This document shows positions 31,898 to 44,852 of a stretch of 64,000 bases of DNA, in pieces. Where the stretch lies: contig JAHLKC010000164.1 in NCBI GenBank assembly GCA_025449115.1, positions 1 to 64,000 of the forward strand. Direction: 5' to 3'. Origin of the DNA: Chytridium lagenaria. Lineage: Eukaryota > Chytridiomycota > Chytridiomycetes > Chytridiales > Chytridiaceae. A model generated the notes under the pieces. The model made no database searches, was not told the DNA's origin, and saw nothing but the letters and a program-made list of their open reading frames with translations. Position 1 is the stretch's first letter; each line of letters starts with the position of its first letter. The position numbers and the translations under genes are program-made.

Positions 31898-34800
31898 TCA
31901 ATAATAGCTTGTTACCACCTCAAACCCTGTTCCCTTTACCAACATAATCCTCGGAATTCCCTCCGTCAAGGCATCAATATACTCCAGATACTCATTGGCA
32001 TCATAGTCCAATAATGGAGACATAGCACCCCCACATCCACCTGGCGCAGGGAGGTTGCAGAGAACGAGTCTCGCGTTGGCAGATTTGGCGCGGAAAAGTT
32101 CATTAAGCTTCACGGCTGTATTCATGCGGAGAAGACGGGGATCCATGGATTCTGGGTCGAGAGTTGCGGCGGAGGGGAGGTTGGTGCAGACGGATGGGAG
32201 AGACGGGCCTGCATGGATGGCGTCGTCGATAGTGGAGTTTGTGGTGGGGAGGGTTGCGGGAGAGGGGTTTGAAGGTGGGAAACAGCGTGGGGTGGCGGGT
32301 TTGATAATGTCAATATTGGATAAGGTAGATGTGGTGACGGGTGGAAGTGGAAGTGAAGGTGGTTGTCCTATCTCATCCGCAATGACTTCTTCAGCCAAAG
32401 GTGACAGCGCGGCAGAGTTTTCTCTTGTCCTTGGAATCCCATGAACGGTCCAAAGGTCAATCGGCTTGTCTTCCGTGCCCGTTTTGACCGGCGGCTCTTC
32501 ATCCTCCACCTTGGGTTTGCCCAAACGATCCACCTCAAATGTTACATTCTGAAATACATTATCACTGCTGCTTCTCGTGCTTCCCTGAGGCGACATTATG
32601 CTCTCATTCCTCGCCAGTGTTAACGGAGATCCTGGTACAGGCCGAGGCCCTATCTTACCGCCAATACTTCTGACTTTCTCAAAGAAGGCGGCGTGAATCG
32701 CGGATGGCCGCGCACTCATATCTACTCTCCTTGCTGCCGCGATGGCAAGAGGATCGGTTAGGGTAGTACTGGTATTTAATGAGATAGCGCTGGGAGCTGG
32801 CGTCAGGATAGTCGGTGTTCGAAGGAGAGCATGCAGACCAGGTGTTGCCAAAGGAGTTGCAGAAACCCAACATTCCAGATGACGAGCCAGCATTCCCAAC
32901 TCCATTCATACGAAGAGGCGGAACGACAGAATTCCGACGTCTTCCGATCCCACCAGGTGTGACCGCTGTTGCTGCTGCCCCTGCAGTAGCCGCAGCGGCT
33001 GCAGCTAGAAGAGCTTTCCTTTCCTGCATACGCGTCGTCCGCTCATAAGCAAACGGTGTAATATCATGATCCCCCAATCTCAAGCACATCCGCAACAGCA
33101 TCAATCCTCAAATGATCCAAAGTGGCCACCAGGTTTTGCTTCATCGCCACGCTGTTGTCAGATTCCGACGCAATGACGAAAATACGGAGCTTGCATTTCC
33201 GCCATTTAGAATGTTTGAGGAGGGACGTGGGCAAGGAGGGTCAAAATACCACCGTCATGGACGAGCCAGTACACGTCGACGGTTTCTGGACCTAAGGGGC
33301 CGTGACCGGAGCTGCGCTTCGGGGAGAGTTTGTATAGATCGGCGACTCCGCACATGCCCTTTAACAAGAAGAAGTGCGCGATCGAGGGAGATGATGGCTT
33401 TGATGAGGTTCACAAAGCCTTCATCGGGTTGGCGTGGCCATCCCAACATAACGGTATTTGGGCGCAGATGACCGATTCCTGTGCATTGTATGGTGGAGAT
33501 GATGCCGGTGTGCACGGAGGGGGAAACGAGAACTTGAGTAAAAGCGTTAACTTTGTGCTCTTTCGCGGCGGCTCTAAGTGTTTCTTGAAAAGCTTTTGTT
33601 ACTGGAGCGTCGGCATGATGGTCGAGGTTTTGAGATGGGTGGACTGTAGCAAGAACTGTCAACCCTCCGCCTGCAAACACTTTTGGTTAGTAATGTGGCT
33701 GCAAAAGCGCAAGTCAATAATGTAAGAAGGCGAAAGATGACTTTTAAGCAACCCACCTTTCTTCATAGCCGATAACAAGTCCAGAATCTCAGGATCCCGA
33801 ATCTCCACCGTCAATCCATCCCCGCCCTCCTTTTGCGCCTCCTTCATCTTCACAAACAAGACAATGTGCGGTTTCCAATTCTTCACATGTTCCGATTGAT
33901 CTCTTTCGAGGGTCCAAAGATTTCTTTGCGCGACTTGAAGATGAACCGCTTGCAACCCATCGCCCCATTGAACTTGAGCGCCATTGTATTCAATGTATTT
34001 GAAGAGAAGAACCATAGCGACGAGAGCGCAGAGAGAGACGATCCACGAAATGATGAAGCCGAACGCGAGCGCCATTATGGCGCCAATAAAAGATAGGAAC
34101 CAGTGGTAATACTGACAAACAGAATTAACGAAAATATTGATCGGTGCTAGGATATAAAAAAACAATTGCAAAGAATACCTTCCACGCAGGTCTCCAATTT
34201 GGCGCTTTCAAAAACCCCAAAACCGTCGTTGACACATTCACAAAAAACATAACAAGTTAAATACAGCAGCGTTACAATCTTCGTGACAGTATCAAGGCTC
34301 CCCACAAGGATAGCCGCCTCCGCTATAAGTATCGACACAAAAAGAGCTCGCCGAGGTTCATTCGCAGGCAAAAGTCCACATAACGCGGGCTTTTTAGACA
34401 AGGCTTGAAAGACTTTAAGGACGGGGGCGATATGATCTTTGGCCATAGCTTGGAGAAGGCGAGGACCGCTAGATAGATGGTTAAAACGGTTATGAATTTT
34501 TGGAAGGTCACCTAACGAGACTGTGAAGGGCTGCACCTAGCGATGCAAAGAGGCAGCCGACTAACGTGACATAATGAGATGCCATGCTAATGTTGCCATA
34601 ACAAGCGCAGTTTTTTGCCTTAAAAGAGATCCTTCTACCACAGTTCCAAGCAACAGCACAAAGGCATAATCTTAGTTTGCAAAACAATGTCAAAATATTA
34701 TGACAATAGAGTAAGGCTTACATATAATGGTGGACACGAGGTGTGCAAGAAGAGTCCCTCTGGGAATATCTCTTTGCGGGTCTTCCAGTTCTCCTGAACG

Positions 34801-36226
34801 ACTGGAGCCAGCAAGTACACCTAGAAGAAAGGTAAGAATTAGCCGTAGTTTCCTGCTTTTTATGAGAACAGCAGCAAAGGAAAAAAAAGAAAATCTTACC
34901 AGTCACTGCCGGAAAAAACACCCCAAAAAGGTCAAAAAGTGACACATGTTCACCTCCACCCCTCATATTCACAATCCCATATGAAGGCCCCCAGTTTTCC
35001 ACTAAAAGGCCCGGAAACCCCGTAATCTGACTCGGAAGTCCCGTTCGATTTGACGACAAAAGTCCCAGAAAACTTGACATAAGTGCCAACACTACTGCTG
35101 AGAAAAAAAGCAGTGCAATGCTTTGAAAAACTTCAAAGCCGGTAGCAACAATCACGGAGACGATAAAGAGGATTATGGTTCCGTAGATCCGACCGTCATT
35201 CGCAGAGCTTCCAAAAGACCATTGAGGGGCGATATTGGTCTATCAGCACGTTAGACACAAGATGACAGCGTAGTTTTTACCATTAAAATCTCAACCACGC
35301 CCAAAATATACATGGCGCAGCCCACGACGTTTCCCAACCAAAAAAGGATGCCCACTGCGCCGCCAAATTCCTTCCCAAGACTCCTTGATATCATGTAATA
35401 AGCTCCACCACCCGGTACTCTCCCATTTGTAACGATAGCACACATGGAGAGGCCAGTAAGGAACGTCAGAGTTGTTGATAAAAAGGTGATAATGAGGGCA
35501 TGACCTATTCCTCCAACGCCCACTATCCAGGCAAATCTGACAAAGACAATGATTCCGACTATGTTTTGAAAGGTTGGAATGAAGACACCTCGAAGCATCC
35601 CAAGACGGTGCTGGATATGTAGCATTAGAAGAAAAAGATTTTGTTTATAAACACTACCTTTGGTCGTGTTTCGGATAGTCTCTTTTTCACTGATTCACGC
35701 TTCTTTTCATCCTTTGCTTTATTAAACCACATCCTCCGTCTCGCCCCATTTGACGTATTTGGAGCCATTTCCTCAACATTAACTCTTTTATTCGAGTCTG
35801 GAGAGGTTTGACTTGCATCTTCCAACCTCACGCCACTCTGATTCGTTTCTCGCGACGCTGCCCTTTCAATCATGTCCTGCTGCCCTCGGCTGAATAAGGA
35901 ATCGAGAAAAACTGCTGACGACGTCCTTTGAATTGAAGCATTGGGAGTGTAAGGTGTTCGGCTTCTTGTAGATAATGTGATGTCATCGCCAGTGTAGGTG
36001 ACTTCTCCTCGGCTCAAGAGCTCGGAAATGGGCGCGCGGTTTGAACCATCTTCAAAGAGAAGTTGTGCAGGAGCGGGCTTGTGTTGGAAAGAGTTGGTGT
36101 TGAGTCGCGGTCTTGTGTGGATGTGGTGAGTGTGGGGAGGTGCTGGGTGTCGCGTTGATGCGGAGCTGAAGGCATGATGGATAGTGTCGGATAGGATGGG
36201 AGCTCTGCATAAGCCAAGCGTAACAA
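31898..36226 (-). CDS. Vhc1-like cation-chloride cotransporter (SLC12 family)
   Basis: A K-Cl cotransporter of the fungal vacuolar Vhc1/SLC12A9 kind. The N-terminal exons (start 36226 or 36175) encode a disordered Ser/Thr-rich cytosolic tail of about 150-200 residues. The TM core begins with LGMLRGVFIPTFQNIVGIIVFVRFAWIVG and LTGLSMCAIVTNGRVPGGGAYYMISRSLGKEFGGAVGILFWLGNVV, the strongest SLC12 signatures. More TM exons run to 33660. The large C-terminal cytosolic domain has LTVLATVHP, GIGHLRPNTVMLGWP, SLVLCNLPAP and DANEYLEYIDALTEGIPRIMLVKGTG, with the stop at 31898. Length and order match yeast Vhc1. Head to head with TYW1. The frame changes at a few homopolymers and at the N-terminus near 36065. 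Confidence 0.87.
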
Positions 36227-36690
36227 AGGGATGGATGGGTCTTAATTTATGATTGTCACCACCAACATAATTAAGAATTGAGGGAAGGAAGGGTTTTCTT
36301 TCTTAAAGCAAAAAAGCTGACCTGGGAAATACGCAAAATGTTGATTTAAGATGGAGATTATGCATTAGAATACGCATGCACATGCACACACACCGTGAAC
36401 TTTCTTGACCCAACTTTTGCTTCCACCAAAAAAAAGCTCTTACAATTTACCCTGCGACGCGTCATTTTCGTTAACGTGTTCATCCATCTTTCATTCCAGC
36501 TGTAACGACCGCTTGCAGTTCACTCGTAACTAGGCGATCATTATCTTTTTCTGACTGTACTTCCATTTCAAGTTGCGTTTCCAGCAGTGTGGACTTGATC
36601 TATTTGTTATTACTGAAATTGCCAATTTCAAACACAGCATGCAATAAGAACCGGAGAAAAAAAAGACATTATTATTGCAAAACCCACCAA
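36227..36690. promoter_or_regulatory. Divergent intergenic region (Vhc1-like / TYW1)
   Basis: A 464-bp head-to-head spacer. It contains a CA-rich tract (36374-36391). No gene or known element is recognised. Confidence 0.35.
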
Positions 36691-39572
36691 ATGACATCCC
36701 TTCCACCCCCCTCTGTCTTCCCAAGACTCCATCTAACCTCAACCATCGCTCTCAGCATCCTCGTAGCAACAGCATCCATCGGTTTACTCATCTACTATCC
36801 TTCCATCACCAAACCTGCTTGGTCCAAACGCAGCGTCAAGAAGCAGGAAACCCGAAGGGAATCAAAGACATGCTGTGGAGGAGACTCTACTGGGTGCTGC
36901 AACGATGAGACAACTGAGGCCGTAATCTCTCTCCCCGTTCAGATTTATTACGGTTCGCAGACGGGAACGGCGAAACGTGAGTCTTTTAGAGAAGTTGAAG
37001 TTGGTGACGATTGCTTTTTTTTTCTCCTTGTTGTAGGGTTTGCCGAGAGTTTTCAAAAAGCTGTGTTTGCGTTGAATGTGTCTGGATTTCATTTGTTACC
37101 GTCGGTGGGCAAGCTTGGGAGGCGTTGAATTGGTGAGCATTACCCCAATTATGCTTTTACCTGTTGACTTGATGTCGGTCGTTAATGCGATGAATCTAGG
37201 ATGCTCTTGAAAAAGGAGGTCTTTTCATATTTATCCTTTCAACTTACACCGACGGCGTACCCGCCGTCCCTGCTCGTCACTTTTTTACTCTCGTCGACGA
37301 TTACGCCAAAGATTTCAGGTCTGCTTTCCCCGTCAACCACCATCTCATTATTTGTTTAGAGTCAGCAAAGACCATCTTCAGAAGGTCAAGTTTGCGGTAT
37401 TTGGACTTGGGAGCTCAGTTTATGAGACCAATTTTGCGAAGGCCGGTAAAACGCTTGATGAGAATCTGAGAGAGTTGGGTGCGAAGAGCATGGTTGGAGT
37501 TGGAGTTGGAGATGACACGGTTGACATTGGCGAAACAGGTATTTTTGGACATTTTGACTTTTTGTACTGAAAGGAATAATAGTTCGAAGAATGGAAGGAC
37601 AAGCTGATTCCATTACTTTGTGAAGAATACATGAATGGGAGAAATGCGGCGGCGGCTGGTTGTGGGACTTGCGGGACTGAAGTGGACGAACTGAAGGTTG
37701 TGAAGAGTTGGGAGGAGGGAGAAGTGAAAGTTTACAAGAAACGGACAAAAAGGTTTGGAAATATGAAAAGGTGAGGCGGTTCTCTTAACTATTTTGGCTA
37801 ATCACAATAAAAATCGAGTATTTGGAGCTGACGTTTCTGTAGATCTGAAACTGACGTAACGTTAACCGAAGAAGATCTCTTGAACGAAGCTCTTGTTGAG
37901 AGTGACAGCGAGGAAGAAGAGGATGGGAAAGAGAGGAAAAAAGAGTCCAGTGAGTTTATTCTTATTTCAGTATGGATTGGTTCTGACAAATATTTAAAGG
38001 TCTCATGGATTTGGAGGATTTGGGGTCTCAGCTTAAACCACAGGAGGCGGAGACAAAGGTAATGGACAGGGAGATGGTCACCCCGATGCAGAGGAAGGCG
38101 CTTATCAAGGAGGGGTACAAGATTATTGGAACGCATAGTGCCGTAAAGCTTTGCAGGTGATATGAATATATTTTCCACCTCTCGGCTTCCGTATGTGAAG
38201 AAACGCCACTGATATAGTAATGTGCAGATGGACGAAAGCGCAACTTCGTGGGCGCGGAGGATGTTACAAGCATACGTTCTACGGCATCAATAGTTACCAG
38301 TGTATGGAGACGACTCCTTCCCTCGCATGTGCCAACAAATGTGTCTTCTGCTGGCGTCATCACAAGAATCCTGTTGGTCGAGAATGGCGTTGGAAAATTG
38401 ACGACCCCCATATGATCGTTGAGGTTAGTGGTTTTCTATGTTTATTAACTTGCTAAGCAAAACTTCAGGAATCCATTGAGAAGCACCGACGCATGATAAA
38501 CGAGTTTAAAGGTGCTCCAGGTGTGAAACCGGAGCGCCTTGAAGAGGCGTTCACTGTGAAACATTGTGCGCTGTCTCTTGTAGGCGAACCGATTATGTAC
38601 CCGTATATCAATGAGTTTTTGAGGGATTTGCATGGGCGCGGAATATCGTCGTTTATGGTGACAAATGCACAGTTCCCGGAGAAGATCGTAGAGCTAGGTA
38701 AGTGTTTTGAAATGTTGATGGTGCCTTTGGCTGACTATTTGTTAGAACCGGTGACTCAGCTTTACGTGAGTATTGATGCGAGCACCAAGGAGACGTTGAA
38801 GGCGATTGATAGGCCGTTGTTTAAGGATTTCTGGGAGAGGTATGTGTTTTTATTTATCTCTTCTGTTTAATTAATCCGGTTTTTATTAGGTTTACTGGAA
38901 GTCTGAAGGCGCTTAAGGATAAGAGACAACGAACAGTGTACCGCCTCACGCTTGTCAAGGAATACAACATGACAGAGGTTACCAATTATTGCGACCTAAT
39001 CGCTTTAGGTGAACCCGATTTGATTGAAATCAAGGTATGTAACATCTTATCACAAACTTATTTCTTTGACACCTTGAACATCTCCAGGCCGTGACCTACT
39101 GCGGCAAATCCGATGCATCCCCATTAACGATGAAGCACGTCCCGTGGCATGTTGAGGTCCGCGAATTTTCTAAAGCCATTTGCGAGAAACTCAATGGAGA
39201 ATATGAGCTTGCCTGTGAACATGCGCATAGTTGTTGCGTCCTGCTTGCAAGGAAAAAGTTTAAGGTCGATGGGAGGTGGCATACGTGGATTGATTATGAG
39301 AGGTATCATAAGTTGACGCAACGCTTTTATGAGACGGGAGAAGGTTTTGCGGCGGAGGATTATTGGGCAGAGACGCCGGAGGTGAGTGCTGTTGTGCTGT
39401 TTTTCGTGTGCAGAGGAATATTAATTGTTGTTTTTCTTTCATTTTTTTAAAGTGGGCTGTGTTTGGGGCGACGGAGGAAGGATTTGATCCTGTGGATTCG
39501 AGGTATAGGAAGAATAGGGATGGAAAGATTGTGGCTATCGATTACAAGTCAAGTGAGAGTGGGTGTGGTTGA
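36691..39572 (+). CDS. TYW1: tRNA 4-demethylwyosine synthase
   Basis: TYW1 forms the tricyclic base of wybutosine at position 37 of tRNA-Phe by radical SAM chemistry with pyruvate. It starts at 36691 with an N-terminal TM anchor (LTSTIALSILVATASIGLLIYY), as in yeast Tyw1. A flavodoxin domain follows (QIYYGSQTGTAK, STYTDGVPAVPARHF, FAVFGLGSSVYE), then an acidic linker (ESDSEEEED). The radical SAM domain has RGGCYKHTFYGI and the cluster motif CANKCVFC (CX3CX2C). Downstream are LSLVGEPIMYP, TNAQFPE, VSIDAS, PDLIEIKAVTYCGKSDASPLTMKHVPWH and a C-terminal DYWAETPEWAVFGA. About ten short introns; stop at 39572. All expected domains are present. Confidence 0.93.
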
Positions 39573-39955
39573 GAATGGTGAAGTTTTATGGTGCTTGGTG
39601 TATTTGGCGATGTGGTTTAGTGGTGATATGAGTTTGTAGTAGTTGTTGTGGCGAGCTTGAAATAGATTCGTACTTAAAATCGATATATGTGGACGCGGTG
39701 GCGTCTTGTTGTTTTAGACAAAACTTCACCAGCCCATCAACTTTTTATATAAAACACCTGCCACAAGCGCCGTAGTCAGCAGATGCGGGAATATTAATTT
39801 GGCCGAGATTGGCGGAGTATGTATTAGACCGCTAACCCGCAAACAGAGGAATAAGAGGTTTCGCTCTACACACACATCTGTTGATTGAACTTCAACATCG
39901 CGCAACATCCTATCCATCTCTCCAATAGTTCCTGAAACCCCCTTTTCAGCTAGAC
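39573..39955. other. Intergenic spacer
   Basis: Same-strand spacer between TYW1 and the P450 gene. No gene, repeat or RNA recognised. Confidence 0.4.
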
Positions 39956-42166
39956 ATGTTTTCCCGGCTCCTAACCCTTCCTCACCTCGTCCTCACCCGA
40001 CGCAAGCCTCTCCTTTCCCCTCGCCTCCTCCTCATCCTCAAAGTCCTCACAGCTCTTCTCACATCTACCTCCTTCTCATTGTACATTTACCTTTACCTCA
40101 CAACCCGTCGGTCTCGAATTAAAGGGCTTCCGCATCCACCCACAAAGGGTATTAGCGGGAACACTCCAGACCTTCTGAAAAACTATGATAGACGTCATGA
40201 TTTCATTTCAGAAGTTGCAGAAACTTATGGGCCGACTTGGACTATGACTGTCCCGAACTTCCAGGGACGTAATTATGTGTGCACGGTTGATCCGGAGATT
40301 GTGCAGTAAGTGCTTTAACGCGTTTTTGTCAACCTATGTTAAAGACATGTTCTTTTTTAACTTTTCACCTAAGACATGTACTTAAAACCCGCTTCGATAA
40401 TTACGTAAAAGGCGACCGTTTCCATAATATCCTTTCCCCGCTTCTCGGTGATGGCATATTCAACACCGACGGAGAAAAGGTAAGACTTCTGCTATGCTTT
40501 ATTCCTGCTCACACGTGGTTTATTTCTAGTGGAAATGGCAACGAAAAGTATCCTCGCATATTTTCACCGGTCGTAACTTTAGGGATGTTGTTGCGTAAGT
40601 AAATGCAAAGTATGACCATTTGCTGATGAATATATAGGAAGGTATTTAACGAAGATATCGAGAATTTGGTGGGATATCTGAAAACGGTAACGGAAACTGA
40701 GGAGACGATTGACCTGCATAGGGTGTTTCATGCGTTTACTTTGGATTCGTGAGTATCGAGTCCGTTTTTTCTTGATTTAAATTATGCTTTTCCCTTAAAT
40801 ACTTGATCTTGTGTCATTTCTGCATACCAAGTACGTTTAACTATAAAAACAATAGCTTCGCAAAAATTGCTTTGGGCCGTGACCTCCACTGCCTGGCAAC
40901 CCCTTCGAACCCACCTCCCTTCTCCTATTCTTTCGACGCCTCCGTCGCGCTCCTCTCCGTACGTCTATCGAACCCGTTATGGTGGTTCACGGGCTACTTT
41001 GATGGATCCTTTGCAAAGTTGAAACATCATTTGAGTGTTGTCGAAGGTTTTGCGCAGGATTGTATCAAGGAGAAGAGGAAGAAACGGGCAGAGGTGGATG
41101 AGGGAGTTGGGTTGGGGGGATGGGAGAAAGGATTTGTTAGATTTGTATATGGAGGCTGGGGAGACGACGGATAAGGCTTTGAGAGATATGGTGTTAAATA
41201 TGACTTTGGCAGGTAGATATTATGAGTATTAACTCGAAATTCTTGGACTTTTTTCCTCACTCTCATGTCAATCATCTATTTATTTTGGCTGTTTTCATGC
41301 TTGTTTATTCTTTCTCATTTTAACATTTCTTTCCTAGGCCGCGATACCACCGCTCAGGGCCTCTCATGGGCGTTTTACGTCCTGTCGTCACGTCCTGATG
41401 TCGTGAAACGGATCAGGGATGAGCTTGAGGAAGTGCTTGACGGACGTATACCCACTTTTGATGAAGTTTCGCAGTTGAAGTATTTGAATGCATTGTAAGT
41501 GCGCTTGTTTTTAACGTAAAGCTAATAAGTCCAGTATTATGGAGGTGATGAGATTGTATCCGAGCGTGCGGCCGAGTCTAAGATTACTATTGAGGCAGTA
41601 AGTTGACTTTATTTCTCATTACGTGCTGTTTTATGAAGAAGTCAAAGAATACCAAAGTGTAGCTTTTACCAAGTGCATAGTTTAGCTGACACGAAACCAT
41701 TTATAATTTAGGACACTCTACCAAACGGCATCTACGTCCCCCGTAATACCCAAGTCAACTGGTTTCCCTATGCGATGGGTCGTACCGTTGCAATTTGGGG
41801 GTCCCGACGCAAAGTCATTCAATCCTGAACGCTTCCTTGAAACTCACGACTCTATCACTACTTTAAAGCGCGAGAGCCCGTTCCGCTGGATTGCGTTCAA
41901 TGCAGGCCCGAGAACTTGCTTGGGGGCAGCAGATGGCGATTGTGGAGATGGCGATGACGACGGCGGCGATTGTAAGGGAATTTGAGGTTGAGGTGCGGAG
42001 TGGGGACATTAAGTTTGCGGCTGCGTTGACCTTGCAGATGAAGGAGGGGTTGATTGTGAAGGTTGGGAGAGGACTCATGCTTAGAAATGTTTGTTCGCGC
42101 ATATCCATATTTTCATATATGTTTTCATCCTTTTTGCAATTGTCGTCATGCATTTTAAATTGCTAA
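39956..42166 (+). CDS. Cytochrome P450, CYP86-clan-like
   Basis: A microsomal P450 most like CYP86/CYP94/CYP704 fatty-acid hydroxylases, which hydroxylate fatty acids at or near the omega carbon. About eight exons. An N-terminal anchor (LLLILKVLTALLTSTSFSLYIYLYL) is followed by the proline-rich hinge KGLPHPP, then [48 protein letters not shown], I-helix LAGRDTTAQGLSW, K-helix EVMRLYPS (ExxR), NPERFLE and the heme loop FNAGPRTCLGQQMAIVEM with its Cys ligand. The frame loses a base in the G5 run 41922-41926, right behind the heme Cys, and shifts near 41115 and 41798. The extreme C-terminus to 42166 is uncertain. Confidence 0.85.
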
Positions 42167-42651
42167 ATTGCTTGGCGTTCTTTTTTATACATATAACTAT
42201 AAATATTCTTATAAAACCTTCATGCTCATGAATTTCATCGAAGACGTTACAGGCAAGAAAGACGACCACATCTTGTATGTGACGCCATTTTCATAGCAGG
42301 TGGGAGCGTGTTTGTTGGACAGATAATAAATATAGGGGATAATGAGGGGCAACAATCCGTGTACATGAGCAATAATCTTGTATTTATCCTTCATCACGCC
42401 CAACATCACATGCACCACTCTTTAATTATAGAGAAAAAAGGGAACTCTCTATGCGGAACAAAAATAAACCAAGAAAAAAAAGTAAAAATCACCCATCGTA
42501 AGAGTTCTTTTCATAAAAAAAAAAAGATATGGCTTTTGAAGCCTCACAATGGGAAGGAAAACGTAAAAAAAATAAAAGCCTGCGTCAAAACTCATACAAC
42601 CCCATGTCAAAGATAAAACAGCATTTAAACGTAAGGAATTATCACCAGCGT
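42167..42651. other. Convergent intergenic spacer
   Basis: A/T-rich 3' space between the P450 and uL5m genes. No gene recognised. Confidence 0.4.
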
Positions 42652-44228
42652 TTACTTCTTCCCTCCACCCCTCCTGGCCCCACCAGCAGGCTCCTTCCTC
42701 TTCTTAAACTTCGCAAAGGGATCATCATCTTCCTTGGTTTCATCCGCAGACGCAACCTCGGGCATCGCATCCTTGAGGAATGGCATCTGAAATCCACTTA
42801 ACACAAGTGCAGCTCCCTCCAGATCCGTCGCACTAGTATGCACAGTCACGGTCGCCGCAAACAGTCTCGGGAACATTTCATAATGCGGTTCAATGTCCGG
42901 AAAACTACCCATCACACTTTCAGGGAGCTTAATCGTAATGGTACCAGGTTGGAGAAGAACACGGGGGGCGTCCTTCTTCTTTTTTGATCCGCTGCCGCCA
43001 GGGAGACCGGATTCCGTGTCAACAACAAATGGGTCAACACCTTCCCATTCTCGGAGGCGGGGAAGAACAACTTGAATAAGTTTGTCGAGGAACTCGAATG
43101 CGCGGGGACCGCTTAATTCAACAACGGCACCCATGGGCATACCAGCGCGAATCTTCTTTGAAGCATCACCGTGCACGGCGAAAAGAGGAGACGCGTGAAC
43201 TCCAGTAATAGCTTGGAGCGACATAATAGCACCAAGAAGGACGTTCCTAAGAAAGAAATAATACACACATGGTCAATTAATACAGCCAATAGAAAAATTG
43301 AAGGCATAGAGACGTGACTTACTTGTTCACCACAGCGCTTTCCTCCCAAATCTTCACGACCACCTTGCGAATAGCCGGTAGCCTCGCGACGTTTGGCGAA
43401 AACGACTTGCCCTTTTCCATTCTGACCTCTCTCTCCTTCTCTCCCATTAAAAACGACTCCATTGCAGAGCGTCTGACTGTCGTGTAATCAATAGGGTTTA
43501 CAAGCCTCCTTCTCCAAAGCCTCCGCACGTTGCGTCCCGGGCCTGACGCGTCGGCAGTGCGCTTCGCGAGAAGGTTTGTCACGGCTGTCGATGAAGAGTT
43601 GGTGGATGGGTAGGTTGGAAGGTGGGAAAGTGGGGTGGAAAAGACGCGGAGAAGATCGGAGCGACGCGTGGGGTTCAGGGTGAGTGGGGTTTGGGCGTCA
43701 AGGGATGCATGGGCGGATTGGCTGCGAACAGATGCGCGTTAGTCAAAAAAAAGAAACTCCAGACGAAGAGTAATGAAGTAAAAGGATTATATTACGCACC
43801 TCAGCTCGGCAAGCATGGCATCCACCTTTTCCACGGAAGGTGCATCCTTGGATTCGTGTCGATATCTGAGCACCATGATATCTTCAACCAATGATCGGTA
43901 GTAATGCTCCTCCAAGCGATTTCTCACAATCCTTCATCTTCCACCTTCCCCGAATTCTCCTCCTCCACCTTCTCAACGCTCGGTTCCCTGTCAGCACTCG
44001 ATGCACTTTCCTTTTTCTCAACCTCCTGCTTTTTGGGCTTTCTCTTCCTTTGCATCCACCTTCTTCTCCTTCTTCTCCTTCTTCCCCTCCTTTTTCTTCT
44101 TCTCCCCTTCTTCTGCCTTTGTTGACGACAGCCTCCATTGCGAAGCGATCGGACGGATAGCCGTGAAGGCACTGGGAATGGACGCGAGGGAGGGTAGTGA
44201 ATGTCCGACTTGCGCGAGTAGCGGTCAT
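42652..44228 (-). CDS. MRPL7: Mitochondrial ribosomal protein uL5m
   Basis: A structural protein of the mitochondrial large ribosomal subunit (yeast Mrpl7). From the ATG at 44228: an Arg/Thr-rich presequence, then a very Lys/Glu-rich linker (EGKKEKKEKKVDAKEEKA). NRLEEHYYRSLVEDIMVLRY resembles the N-terminal helix of fungal uL5m. Next exons: RRRLVNPIDYTT, ARLPAIRKVVVKIWEESAVVNK, then NVLLGAIMSLQAITGVHASPLFAVHGDASKKIRAGMPMGAVVELSGPRAFEFLDKLIQVVLPRLREW, the conserved L5 core. FPDIEPHYEMFPRLFAATVTVHTSA and a Lys/Gly-rich end follow. A long open frame on 43884-44639 is a different frame and not the protein. Frame breaks lie in the poly-Lys linker and near 43925. Confidence 0.85.
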
Positions 44229-44852
44229 GCAGGGAGGTGTAGGAATGCGGGTAAATCTTGAGCGGGTGGATGATGAGGTTACAGCGGTTGCAGAGGGGGA
44301 GGGGACGGCGAATGCGCCCAAGATGGTGGTACTCTTCTCATGACGATATGATGTGTTGTCCGAAATCCTTGGAACAGCCGATAAATTCACTAGCTTCTTT
44401 GCTTTAAAGGTTCTAATTATGAACGCCTCTACCGATTCGCTCCCCGTGAAATTATAAAAGCGGAGGTGTGGTGGATATGACACAACGCAACGCAAGTCCG
44501 TCAACAGCGACCTTACTTTTTTTGCACTTTTTCTAGTTCTTCTTTTTTTCTGCCTTTGAAAATTTCCAATGCGAATTGTCACCGTCTCTATGACAGCCTC
44601 CTCCCAGACTTTCAAGATGCCTCCCTCCAGCTCATACAAGCATTACGTTACGGCGACAGGAGGCTGGCAGCAAGAAGCGAGATGTTAGAAGCCATGTTCG
44701 CCGACAACAGTGAGTCGGGCAGAGGTATATCAGCGTGCGAAGATAGCATGCAAAATATTTACTCATGAAATTCAAAAAAAAACTGCTACATTTTACAGCA
44801 ATGAGTTGATGTTCAAATCCATGCAACGAGCTCAAGCTGACTCCGCTTTAGT
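44229..44852. other. Intergenic region
   Basis: Between uL5m (start 44228) and the 3' end of the multispanning protein. Small + strand ORFs exist (around 44556-44765), but their extension past 44853 is only antisense to a minus-strand exon, and splice phases do not fit. Confidence 0.35.

Noticed and set aside
43884..44639. 251-codon minus-strand ORF as the uL5m N-terminus
   Set aside because: It is the longest open frame there, but the poly-Lys linker and NRLEEHYYRSL helix that match uL5m lie in other frames; only the ATG at 44228 and a few residues fit.
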